A DNA stretch of 64,000 nucleotides from Trachythela sp. YZ-2020. Lineage: Eukaryota; Cnidaria; Anthozoa; Malacalcyonacea; Clavulariidae. Under the pieces are notes generated by a model. That model ran no database searches. It had not been told where the DNA came from and saw only the letters and a list, made by a program, of their open reading frames with translations. Location: positions 806,001 to 870,000 of the forward strand of contig JADLSH010000377.1 of NCBI GenBank assembly GCA_016169945.1. The letters are read 5' to 3'. The translations under genes and the position numbers were made by a program. This document shows, piece after piece, positions 31,405 through 41,903 of this stretch (position 1 is the stretch's first letter; every line of letters starts with the position of its first letter).

Positions 31405-32772
31405 TCATAATTGATTATGAATTATACGTCCACAATTCCTAACGTGCTGAAACTGCCAAGGCACCTCGCCACCGGGACTGTTAAAGTACTCCATAAGGTC
31501 ATCCCTTGATTTGCCTGCTTCGTAGGTGTAGTATCTGTTTCCTCCAATCTGCGTGACTCTTCGTAGACCCGCATCTTCTATGTCAGCTTCGTTCCTCCAG
31601 TCACCAGGAACAATATTGCCACTGGTGTCTTCACTATCAACAAAACCCGTTGGAATATAGGTCGCATTGTCGGTAAGACGAAGGTAATTATGAAGGCAGA
31701 CTGTCGCTCCAACTATTTTCTTTACCAAGTCCACATTGGCATTTTCTATGCACCGCCTAGCTCTGGACAGCCTATAGTTAAAAATACGTTGGCATTCTTG
31801 TACGTTTCGTCCTGGGTAGGGCATCATGAGCCATGACTTCAGTGGGAAGATGTCATCACCCAGTAAAGAGTAGGGCAGTGTTTTACCTCCATGTAAAGAG
31901 TGGCTTGGTATGTTAAAAGCAGTTGGGGAATCTTCAAACATTCGGCATATATCTGAGCAACCCAATATACTGGCATCGTTTGTCGATCCAACACCTCCAA
32001 TATCAATATGCGTAAAACAATAGTTAGCATCACAAATGGCTAATAAAACAATAGAATGAAATCCGTTGTAGTTAGATGCTGAGCCAGCGTTCTGTGGGCA
32101 GTCCATCATTATATGTTTGCCATCAATGGCACCAAGGCAGTTTGGAAAATGCCATTCATTGTTGAACTCATTCGAGATTTTCACCCAGTCATTCTTGGTT
32201 GTAGGAGCAACGACATATTCCCCTTGGAGTGCAGTCCAAATCGCCTCGCACGTTTCCCTGATGATACCTGATACAGTTGACCGTCCAACTCGAAATAGGA
32301 ATGACTGTGTCTGCTGAGAATCTCCAGTTGCTAAGAACCTCAGTGTCATCGTGAGCCTTTCTGCGGCAGAAATTGGTTGTCTTGATCGACATGGTTTCTT
32401 GGCCACGAGTGGGCCAACATGTATCAATAAATGCTCGAAACGCTCTGGAGACATCCTGAGAAACCTAAAAAGACAACATAAATCTATTAAAACAAAACCC
32501 ACTGATTTCAGATCATGAAATTGACATTATTTAAACATAAATAACAGTTCATGTCGAGTTTTTTACCTAAAGAAGTACTCACGATCATGAAGCTCAATTT
32601 CTCGAGCCAGCGTATGAAACGCGCCTAACTCCTCTCTCTTTCGGAAAATATGTCTCACCCAGAACCTACGTAAACGTTTAGGTTCAACAGCCCTTGTTCT
32701 CCTGCGTCGTAATGTTATCAAAAGCAGTAAATAACAAGCAATCAGCTGTTCTCTTCGATTTTCTGCTGCCAT
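31405..32772 (-). CDS. PIF/Harbinger transposase, two exons (32772-32567, 32464-31405)
   Basis: Joining at TTTAG|GTAAAA (exon 1 end 32,567) and TTTTTAG|GTTTC (exon 2 start 32,464) gives 1,266 nt, 421 residues, in frame across the junction (DREYFFRFLRMSPERFEHL). Exon 1 is the basic N-terminus; exon 2 holds an HTH-like region (about 95-140) and the DDE_Tnp_4 domain. The catalytic residues are D183 in GAIDGKH, D223 in HIDIGGVGS and E309 in SRARRCIENA. Immediately after ENA the family's FGIL-RWRIF segment is missing and the protein resumes at NVDLVKKIVGATVCLHNYL, an apparent in-frame loss of roughly 19 residues. Otherwise full length. The neighbouring BESS gene is its likely partner. TIRs were not found. 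Confidence 0.9.
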
Positions 32773-32976
32773 TTTGTGTCAATATGGAGCGAATATAATC
32801 TTCTTTTTAATCTTCTTTCTAGAATTTCACATTAAATAGTAAATACTAAATACTAATTTACAATGTGAATTACATTTAAACTGTATAAAAAAATATACTA
32901 AGACTAATGTTAAGAGTTAATATTTACAAGTAATCTTAAATAAAATTTGAAAATTTTTTGATAGAATTCGATAAAT
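32773..32976. other. Upstream region of Harbinger transposase / 3' end of CR1-like element
   Basis: AT-rich; contains CTTCTTTTTAATCTTCTTTC upstream of the transposase ATG and short AAATACTAAATACTAA repeats. The Harbinger right terminus and the retrotransposon 3' end must lie here, but I could not place the boundary. Confidence 0.4.
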
Positions 32977-35900
32977 TTACTTCGACTCCAGCGTTCGGTT
33001 AAAACATTCAATCCCATACACAATTGGGCTATTTTTAAATCGTTCAGTTCGATATCTAAAATTATACAGTTTTTCTCCATTTGATCTAGTTTGTCTCTGT
33101 CTTATCTGATTAACTGTTTCTGGCAATAAACTGTGTAATCTATGTCTAGGGTCTGTCATTGTTTTTATAAGGTTTCCGCACATCTCTTCTCTGCGAGCCT
33201 TTAATGTTTTAAGGTTACAGTCCAGTAATGCTTCTTCATAAGTCAGACCAGGACAAATTATCCTAAGCGCACGCTTCTGAACTCGTTCTATGTCAGTAGA
33301 CTGTTCCTTGGTTAAGTTTCCGTGCCAAATTTTAGCACAATATTCAAGTGTCGATCTTATGACAGCCATATAAAAGGCTTTTAAATCCTGCTTTGGTGCA
33401 CCATAACCTTTTAACATCTTCAGAAAATACAGTCTTTTACCGCTTTTAACAATATAGCATGTGTTAGTTGACCACTTCAAATTGTCATCAATCCATAAAC
33501 CAAGTAATTTGTAACATTTAACCCTTTCAAATACATGTCTATTGATTTCTAGCGGTGGAATAACAGTTACATTTTTTCGAAAGTCAATTATCATTTCTTT
33601 GCATTTCGTTTGATTTAACTCCATCATATCTTCTTCAGTAAACCTTAAAACGCTCTTAACTTTACTTTCAGCACCACCCAGTTGCTTCCCAGAAATATGG
33701 TGGCTGACATCTAGTACCTCGTATAATGTAGTGTCATCCATAAACATTAATGTATCATGTTCAAATATAACATTAGTTTCCATGTTGGTTGATATCATGA
33801 GTTGGATTTCTTCTTTTATTACAGAGGGAAGTTTATCAATCTTTATTACAAAGGCAATTGGTCCGAGTTTACTTCCTTGTGGCACTCCGCCATTGATATA
33901 TGCATAATCAGACGTATCATTCCCAAATTTAGTAAAATGATCTTTTATTGAGGTATGTTCCAAACCATTGGATTAAGGCCAATCTAACTCCCATCTCTTT
34001 CATATTTCTTAGCAGTATATTATGATTAATTAGATCGAACGCTTTTCTAAAGTCAAGAAAAATTATTCGTATTACTCTTTGTGGCTCGTCCATTGCTCTA
34101 TACCAGTTGTGGAGTAGATTTAGAAGGGCATACAAAGTCGAAGATCCTGGGAGCCCTCCATATTGGGAATTGGAAATTTTCCCATTTATATCTTCATTTA
34201 TCCACTTGTTGGTAAAGGATTCCTGAACTTTTGATAAAACACTGGTTAATGCAATCGGTCTAAGGTTTTCAGCGATTGTACATGGTGTGATCTTAGGAAT
34301 CCCAGTTACTTTGTATTTTTTCCAAGTTTCAGGAAATTTCTTTGTCTGAAATGACTCATTAAAAATTTCAGCAAGGGGAACGGCAAACAATTTCGAAAAC
34401 ATTTTCAGAATCTTCAAAGGTGGATCATTTGGCCCAGGTGCCTTGTTAACATTAATTGCATTCAATTCTCTAGCAACTTCTTCAACACTGATTAACGGTA
34501 GATCATCCGGGCATTGCATTTCTAGCCACTCGTTTGATATATGTGGATAATTTATCGTTAAATTAGCAAAGAAGTTATTAATTGAATCTGCCGATTGTTT
34601 ATCGTTCATTTGGAGATTTGTCTCGGAGTCTACTAGAGTCACAGCGTTTTTCCTTGATCCAATTAATCTTTTAACTTGCTTCCACCATGCTTTTGGGCAT
34701 GAACTATGGTTTGGTCTTACCTTTTATCATAAAACTGCAGCTTGGCTTTCTTTATCTCAGCTGAAACTTGTCTACGTAAATATTTGAAGAGCTCGGTTTT
34801 ATTGTTTTAAAAGCTTTATTTCTTTTATCCATCAGAGATTTAATTTTTGCGTCATAAAGGGTTTATCGTTGGTATGCTCTTTTATTATTCTTTCGGGAAA
34901 AAACTCGTTGATAATCACTTTAGTAAAATGAAGAAAAGCATCAACTTTCTCATCGAGTCCTTTGTTAGAGAAAAGTTCACTCCAGTCATAGTTCTCTAGA
35001 AAAACCCCAAACTGTTCCGTACTTGTATGGTTGAGATCTCTCACTTTTACCTTTACTATGTTTCCAGCCTTTACTACAGAGGCATCAGTTCTCGCTTTCC
35101 ACAACACAATGTTATGATCTGATGTTGATAGAGGTGCCAAGACCTCAGGATTTATATGGAAATGCGCGATATTTGTAAAAATCAAATCAAGTATATTGTT
35201 ATTCCGTGTCGGAACCTTAACAACTTGTTTGAGACTACAGTGTCTATTTAATCGACTCTGTTGAAAGCCGTTACTCGTTGGGTTAAAATCGCCCGAAACA
35301 ATGAAAGCTGAGTTAGGACTTTCAGTACAGAGTTTGTCATAGCAATTATAAAAGTAATCATAAAAACTGTCTATCTCGCTATGACTCGGTGGTAGGTATA
35401 CGCAGCACACCACAATTTTTGAAATTGCTCTTGGTAACCATTTTGGACGTAATGTAACCCATTGACACTCAAACAAGGGGTCATTCAAGTCCTTGCGAAT
35501 TTTAAATGGTATTTTGTTGTTCACATATAAAGCAACACCCCCTCCTGTACCATACGTTCTATCATTTCTAACCAATGTCATTCCAGAAACAGCCACAGCT
35601 TTATCGGGAACAGTTTCCTTTAACCACGTCTCAGTGATACAAGCTATGTCTATATCATTAGTAATAACCAATAATTCCAATTCATCTGTTTTATTAATAA
35701 GTGATCTTGCATTTAAAAGCATTACATTTGGGAGAAGTTTCCCATTTTTTGATTTATCGTTGTTCTTTTCCAAAGGAATATTAATTAAATTGGATTTACG
35801 TGCGTTACTCGGTGGTGCATGTTCTTCTAGTAGTAATAGCTGTACCATTTCTTCCGCTCGTGTTTGTCTTTCAGCCAATCGGTTTGGTGATACATGGGGC
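32977..35900 (-). pseudogene. CR1/L2-like non-LTR retrotransposon, near full length, frameshifted
   Basis: Minus strand. 35,878-34,832 is a complete APE endonuclease (LLNARSLINK, CITETWLKE, GGGVALYVNN, VSGDFNPTS, LDLIFTN, STSDHNIVL). 34,642-33,929 is the linker and RT start (NAINVNKAPGPND, IPKITPCTIAENLRPIALTS, motif A FLDFRKAFDLINH). 33,963-32,977 has motif B (GGVPQGSKLGPIAF), motif C (MFMDDTTLY), thumb and C-terminal domain. A disabled stretch at 34,640-34,832 with several stops and a frameshift at about 33,950 prevent a single protein. Motif C reads MDD rather than ADD. About 5' UTR to 36,020. No counterpart in the duplicated blocks. Confidence 0.9.
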
Positions 35901-36019
35901 GCGATCGAAAAAACTTGTCTCTGTTAGCCCATTTGCTTGTTCCTCTGTTAGCCTGTTTGCTTTTTAAGGATTTGCTAGACTCTCTTCTCAAACGATTTGT
36001 TGATGAGGTACGTAGAGTG

Positions 36020-36180
36020 ATGCGCGTTGGGATGGGATAATGTTGGTTATGGTCATTATCGGGTCCAGGAATGGCCGTGTGAAATTGAACTCACATGCGA
36101 TCAGGTGCAATCATATGTGAACAGCGAAGCGATCGAATGGTCTCGATCGCTTCCACATCTTTTGACGCGATTCCGGCGAT
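36020..36180. other. Left flank of the GATCGGGGC minisatellite element
   Basis: Contains degenerate CGATC-type units and the imperfect palindrome GAAGCGATCGAATGGTCTCG ATCGCTTC, plus ATCATATGTGAACAGC, echoed as ATTATATGTGAACCAGCC on the far side of the array. These paired ATGTGAAC blocks may be the ends of a short mobile unit inserted in the retrotransposon RT. Confidence 0.45.
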
Positions 36181-36547
36181 TCGGGCGATCGGGGCGATCG
36201 GGGCGATCGGGGCGATCGGGGCGATCGGGGCGATCGGGGCGATCGGGGCGATCGGGGCGATCGGGGCGATCGGGGCGATCGGGGCGATCGGGGCGATCGG
36301 GGCGATCGGGGCGATCGGGGCGATCGGGGCGATCGGGGCGATCGGGGCGATCGGGGGCGATCGGGCGATCAAAGCGATCAGGGCGATCGGGGCGATCGGG
36401 GCGATCAGCGATCGGGGCGATCGGGGCGATCGGGGCGATCGGGGCGATCGGGGCGATCGGGGCGATCGGGGCGATCGGGGCGATCGGGGCGATCGGGGCG
36501 ATCGGGGCGATCGGGGCGATCGGGGCGATCGGGGCGATCGGGGCGAT
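36180..36547. repeat. 9-bp GC-rich minisatellite (GATCGGGGC)n, about 40 units
   Basis: Almost perfect array of GATCGGGGC interrupted by a few variant units at 36,350-36,415 (GGGGGCGATC, AAAGCGATCA, CAGCGATC). Each unit junction makes a CGATCG. All frames stay open and encode RSG, GAI or DRG repeats, which are artefacts of the array. It interrupts the reverse transcriptase gene that resumes at 36,548. Confidence 0.95.
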
Positions 36548-37594
36548 TATATGTGAACCAGCCTTGAGTACTCATCAACACATTCTATTAGATCTCCCCG
36601 AAAACGCCAATTTGACGTAATATACAAACGCCTTTGAGATTTACTACCAAAAATTAAAACCTTAGACTTCTTAAAATTATTTTTTAGCCTCCACCTTTTA
36701 ACATAACACTCTAACTTAGAGAGACTTTCCTGTAACCCTGACTCAGATTGCGATAGAAGAACAAGATCATCCGCGTAAAGCAAACAATTCACTTTCGTAT
36801 CTCCCAGGTGCACCGGGTCGCAATCTTGTGAATTTAATAATTCAGGAATATCATTTATTAAAACGTTGAACAAAGTTGGACTAAGGTTACACCCCTGTCC
36901 GACTCCAATGTTTGATAGAAAGAAAGGAGTAATCCCTGCACTTAGTTTGACTGCGGACCTAACCGAGGAGTACATACTAAATAAAACACGCACAAAATTC
37001 CTGCTACAACCGTGCTGAATGAGTTTGAAAAATAAACCTTCTCTCCACACATTATCATAGGCCTTCCGAAAATCTATAAAGCAAGCAAACAGCGGCTTCT
37101 TGTGACTTTTATATGAATCAATTAAAGTGTTTAGCACAAGTATATATGTGATCAGATGTCCTGAATCCATGTCTGAAACCAATTTGATATTTTTTCAAAA
37201 TCTCGTTTACCTCCAAAAAATGTATTGAAAAGAGAATTCAAAATTAAGGTTAAAAAATTACCTAAGCAACTACTTATACATATACCCCTATAGTTTCCAG
37301 GATCTAAGCGACTCCCTGCCTTATAAAGAGGCACTATATAGCCTTCGGATCATGTCCGAGAAAAAACCCCATGTGATATAAGATTGAGTTAAAAACCTTA
37401 ACGAAGTAAGGCACAATAACATCCACAGCAACCTTAATTATTTATTGCAGTTACTCGAGTCCGCAGCACTCGCGTTTTTACCTTCAAGTTTCTTAGCTGA
37501 TGCACAAACTTCTTCCAGAGAAATCGGTGCATCCAATAGCTCATCTGAGTTAACAGCCCATAATTGATAATTCCTGCCAAATTGAGCTTCGTTG
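36548..37594 (-). pseudogene. Non-LTR RT domain, right copy, interrupted at both sides
   Basis: Minus strand. 37,594-37,450 is the linker (SDELLDAPISLEEVCASAKK), 37,334-37,152 is the RT start (PLYKAGSRLDPGNYRGICIS), and 37,182-36,547 holds motif A (CFIDFRKAYDNVW), motif B (GVGQGCNLSPTLFN), motif C (CLLYADDLVLLSQS) and part of the thumb. The catalytic YADD is intact. The frame is broken near 37,170, and the gene is cut at 36,565 by the minisatellite unit and at 37,595 by the CACTG element. Its endonuclease half is at 40,727-41,870. Confidence 0.9.
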
Positions 37595-37597
37595 CTA

Positions 37598-40500
37598 CAC
37601 TGTTAATTTGAGGGTGTTAAAATAGCACCTGTATAGGTGCTAAATTGACACCAGGAGGTGGTGTTAAATAGAAACCGATTTGGGTGCCAGTATAGCACAG
37701 TTAAGTTGGGTGTCAATTTTAAAGTGCTAATTCAGCACCGAAAATTTTAACACCATTATTTGGGCTTCAATAAATGTAAACATTTGAAGTAGGCAATAAC
37801 GTTCACATACAATTGTAAGAATGAAGCGAGTAACTGTTCTCTCTGACTATTAATATACGCAGCCTTACTTCAACTCTACTTCAACTGTTGGGTATTTAAT
37901 AGACGTTATGCCTGATATTTTGTACAGGGAAATAAATAAAAAATAGATATAATAAAATAGGTGAATACATTTTTACACTCTGCGCAAACGTTTAGTGCCA
38001 TCTAGTTATAAATGGCATTGCTTTTATGAAGGTTTTCCCATGAGGTGTGAACTTCCGTCAGTGTCATATTAACTTTTCATGTTGCCTTTCGGAACAAAAC
38101 TGCTTGCTCTCTGGAGCTTTTACAAAGGATATTTATTTGGTAAGTTATCCCGCAGCCTTTCGCAGTTCATTTGTGCCAATAACCCCTGTGTACGACACAC
38201 GATCAGCATTAATTTATCGCAGTAAATCAACGAGATTGGTACGCAAAATCACCAAATGTCCAATGCGTTCGTCAAAGATACTTCTTTCTTAGCAGCTGTT
38301 TAATAACGCTTGTCGTTCAAATGTCTTCTCTACATGCCCATCTACATCTTTCGCTTGAAAATACAAACTCTGACATTAGAGTAGGCTTTTGAATGTTTTT
38401 ATATATGAATTCTGTGATTGTTTCATAAGTTGAGCATTGTTTCAATGAATCAATATATAGTCTATTAGTACCCTGAGAAAATGTCTTGACAATTTTAAAT
38501 AATGTGCAACTTCCATGATATTATAATTGTTATTTAATATTGAGGTATATTTAAAATGTTCAATAACACCTACAGGTCATTGAGGTCAATGTAAATGCAT
38601 GTAGCTGAGTGGATACATTATTTTTTTGAATTTTGCAGAAGGTATTATATAATATATAATAACTTTCCCTCCATGCTTTTCGGCACAAACGAAAAATATA
38701 TCATGCCCATATTTTGGAGGTTGTGGTACTAAAGCTGACTTTTACTGACCACTGCTCTCGATGATTTTTGTGGACTCTTCCTAACTCAGCTATACCATGC
38801 TTGTTCCTCCAAAGTGTACTGCCCAGGAGAGCAGGGCGAAGAAAGCATTTACATAGACCTGTGCATCATGCCTAATGGAGTTTTGGAATCTCAGGAGGCT
38901 AACTGTAAGCAATAGCTAATTGTGTTCTAATTATAACCTGTGTGCTCTATAGTAACACTGGACCTTACCCACTTCTAGTGGGGTCACTAGGGGTGTATTT
39001 TGATATGGAACTCACTGCAAGAATATTCATTATTGTGTGAGAATTTATTGTTTTTTATACAGTTGTGATCTCGTCAAATACTAGTTAAGTACTAGTCAGC
39101 TACGTCCTGCCTAATGAAAGAGAATATCATAATTATGTATTATTAGCAAACACCTGTTTCATTGCATTCATTAGAATGATGCAAATATTTTAAGTTAATC
39201 TGAATTGTGTATTTACTTATGTACCTTACTTTCAATGTATTTTATAGATAACCTAATTATATGTGATTATGAAACTGGAAAAATATTGACATTTATGTAT
39301 GGTTCACTTCACGACTAAAGTATAGAGCAACTTTGTATCGCTGAGGAAGATAACGCAAGAAGTTAATGGTCTGCGTCAAGTTGTGTGTTTTTGATATTGG
39401 CCATATTGACAGGAGCAAAAGAATAGAGGTATTCTAATCTCAGAAAATTTGGAGTTGCCGTCTTTTGGCATGTCTATATAGACTATGGGAAAATTAGTGT
39501 AGTAATCATCAGACTCTGTAACTGTTGACTTCACCTAATAACAAATTTGTAACCCATTAAGCCACAATAATTATCAGGGATTTATAGAAGCACTTTTCTG
39601 CTACCGGTAAACGGTTGCAAACAATTCATTGAAAAACGGCAGTAGACTAAAGTGCTTGTCGATACCTTACTAACTTATCTGCCTAAGTCAGTTTTGAAGA
39701 ATTTTAGTTGTTTGACTTAGCCAGGCTTCCAAAGTGTAATACAACTCCTAAACACGTGTGTATGTCGATTTTCCAATTATGCATGTGCTCTCAGATCTCA
39801 GCCAGATTTTTGGCTAACTCAATCATGCGACATAGGCAATTTAACTTCTATTTTTTTATGCTGACTTAAATTGCTACGAAATGAGTTAGGCAAAAAAGTT
39901 AGTATGGCGTCGTTGTAGAAATTCCTGATTGTGCATCTTACAGTATATAGCAAGTTTACTCTGTCTAATGCCAGACAACTTCACCTGCTAAGGAAAATTG
40001 CTAGTTGTTAATAGGTTAAGCATTGGAGTCACAGAATAACTCTTCTGACATGCTCCTAGCAAAGTACTAGAATTGCTTGGCATTGCCCAGGGTAAAATAA
40101 TAGATGTGCTGTTCCAAAGAGTAACTTATACTGTAATAAGCACATTATCGCCAAAGTATTTACTATTTCTGTGTATGTCATTTTGCAGAACTGAATGTCA
40201 ATTATGCATGTTCATCAAGTTAAATTCCATTGAAAAGTTATTTAAGGAATTACCTATAAATATGTGTTTACCATGCATGACCTAAATACCTGGTTTTCAG
40301 TGATAGGTAATTGGTGACAACATTGCATGACATGGCAAGATTTGGCTAAATTTATTACCATTTTAATGTTCAGCTGCAAAGTAATTTTGGAATCAACAAA
40401 TATATTATCATAAATTCAATTAAAGGATGTTCATATATTTTCAGATTGTGTTGTCTCTTTGTTAATGAGCAATTATTTCTTCACACTAGTGCTAAAATAG

Positions 40501-40723
40501 CACCCAGATCAGGTGTTATTTTGATGAGAATATTCGGGTGTTAAACCAACTCCTAAATCAGTGCCATTTTAACACCAACAATGGTGTTATTTTAGCACCT
40601 CGCCAGGTGCTAATTTGGCACCTTGAATAGTGGTGTTAAAATAGCACCCAAAAAGGTGCTATTCTGTACCTTTTTATTTGACACAACTTTTGGTGCTAAA
40701 TTAACATCCTCAAATTAACAGTG
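37598..40723. mobile_element. Complete CACTG-ended DNA element with TA duplication
   Basis: Termini are CACTGTTAATTTGAGG and CCTCAAATTAACAGTG, flanked by TA on both sides (37,596-37,597 and 40,724-40,725). Just inside each end lie clusters of GGTGCTATTTTAGCACC-like short inverted repeats (37,615-37,755; 40,490-40,700). The interior has only small frames with no recognisable transposase, so it is non-autonomous. The TA target suggests the Tc1/mariner group, but a CACTG start is also seen in CACTA-type elements, so the superfamily is open. It sits in the linker of the non-LTR element. Confidence 0.8.
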
Positions 40724-40726
40724 TAG

Positions 40727-41870
40727 TATTCTCAGAATTTATCTTTACTTCATTTAACTCTTTGAAATAGTTGTACCACACTGACGGTGATATTTCGTCA
40801 GACATACCAGCAGATTTACTCGATTTTATAGAATTTGCTAATTTCCAAATCTCATTCGGGTTATGTTTTCCATTAATTGAATTTTATCCAGAATTTCACT
40901 TTTGAAATTTCTTTTCAGGACGTTTAGTAAGACGCTTGTAATCTTTTTTTGTAGAAAAGAACTTATGCCTCAAGAAAGGATCATCGGGGTATTTTGAAAG
41001 TAAACGGCCTAGATTTCGCAATTCTTTCTTTAACAAGTGGCAACTATTGTCAAACTATTTCTGCTTTTGGACTGTGACTTTTTGTCTCTTTTTCGTAAAA
41101 CGTCTATTTTTAACTTTTAGCACATTTTTCGAAACATTGACTATGATGGTAGTAAACTCGCTCACTAATTAGTCAATCTCCTGTGGCGACTCAAATAAGG
41201 TATTCATCTCATTTGAAATATTGCTATTAGCAAGATTTTCTCGGAGAGTATTTTTTAAATCGTCACTCCAAACAAATGATTTAGGAAGTGATCACTATTG
41301 TAAAGTTTCCTCTATTTCTAGATCTGTTTGAGGCTCAACTTCTAATGCAAAGGATAGAAAGCAATGATGCGAGAATTCAGTGATATCTGACACGGTAAAA
41401 TGACGAATGGACTGCATAATCTCGGAAAAATTCCCCCTTTATCATCTACAAAATCATCTATAATGTCTATTCTAGCATTGAAGTCACCACATAGAATAAT
41501 ATTACCTAATTTTGAAAACTTATAAATATTTTCCTGTAGAGACTCAAAGTGATCACAGTCTAGTCTCCTTTCTCGAGGAGAATTTCGCGGTGCAACCAAA
41601 CAAATCTTGCTTCATTGAAAAAAGTCTTTCTCTAATTTCCACCAGACACTACTTTCGTTGTCAAAAAATGTAACCTCTTTTCTTAATTTAGACTTCACTA
41701 ACACAGTTATGCTACCTGAATTTCTACAAGCCCTATTAGACTTTTGCCTGCACTTTGAAAAGGAATAGAACCCTTGTATATTCACAGATTCACTACACTC
41801 TCACTTAACCAACTTTCAACGAGCGAAATGCAATGAAAAGAGCCAATGCGTTCCTCGATTTAACATCTAT
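40727..41870 (-). pseudogene. Non-LTR linker and endonuclease half, right copy
   Basis: Minus strand. From 41,870 down: degenerate APE endonuclease (41,599-41,342: LGNIILCGDFNARIDIIDDF), then the linker reading NPNEIWKLANSIKSSKSAG toward 40,750, which joins in sense to the RT half across the inserted CACTG element. A small deletion near 41,425 and the loss near 41,595 distinguish it from the left copy, which lacks 39,331-41,195 altogether. Confidence 0.8.
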
Positions 41871-41903
41871 AACAAGGAATGGGGAATTGGGGAATGGGGA
41901 ATG

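Noticed and set aside
36027..36620. Long open frames encoding RSG, GAI or DRG repeats
   Set aside because: They follow from a 9-bp array with no stop codon in any frame, and do not continue into meaningful protein on either side.
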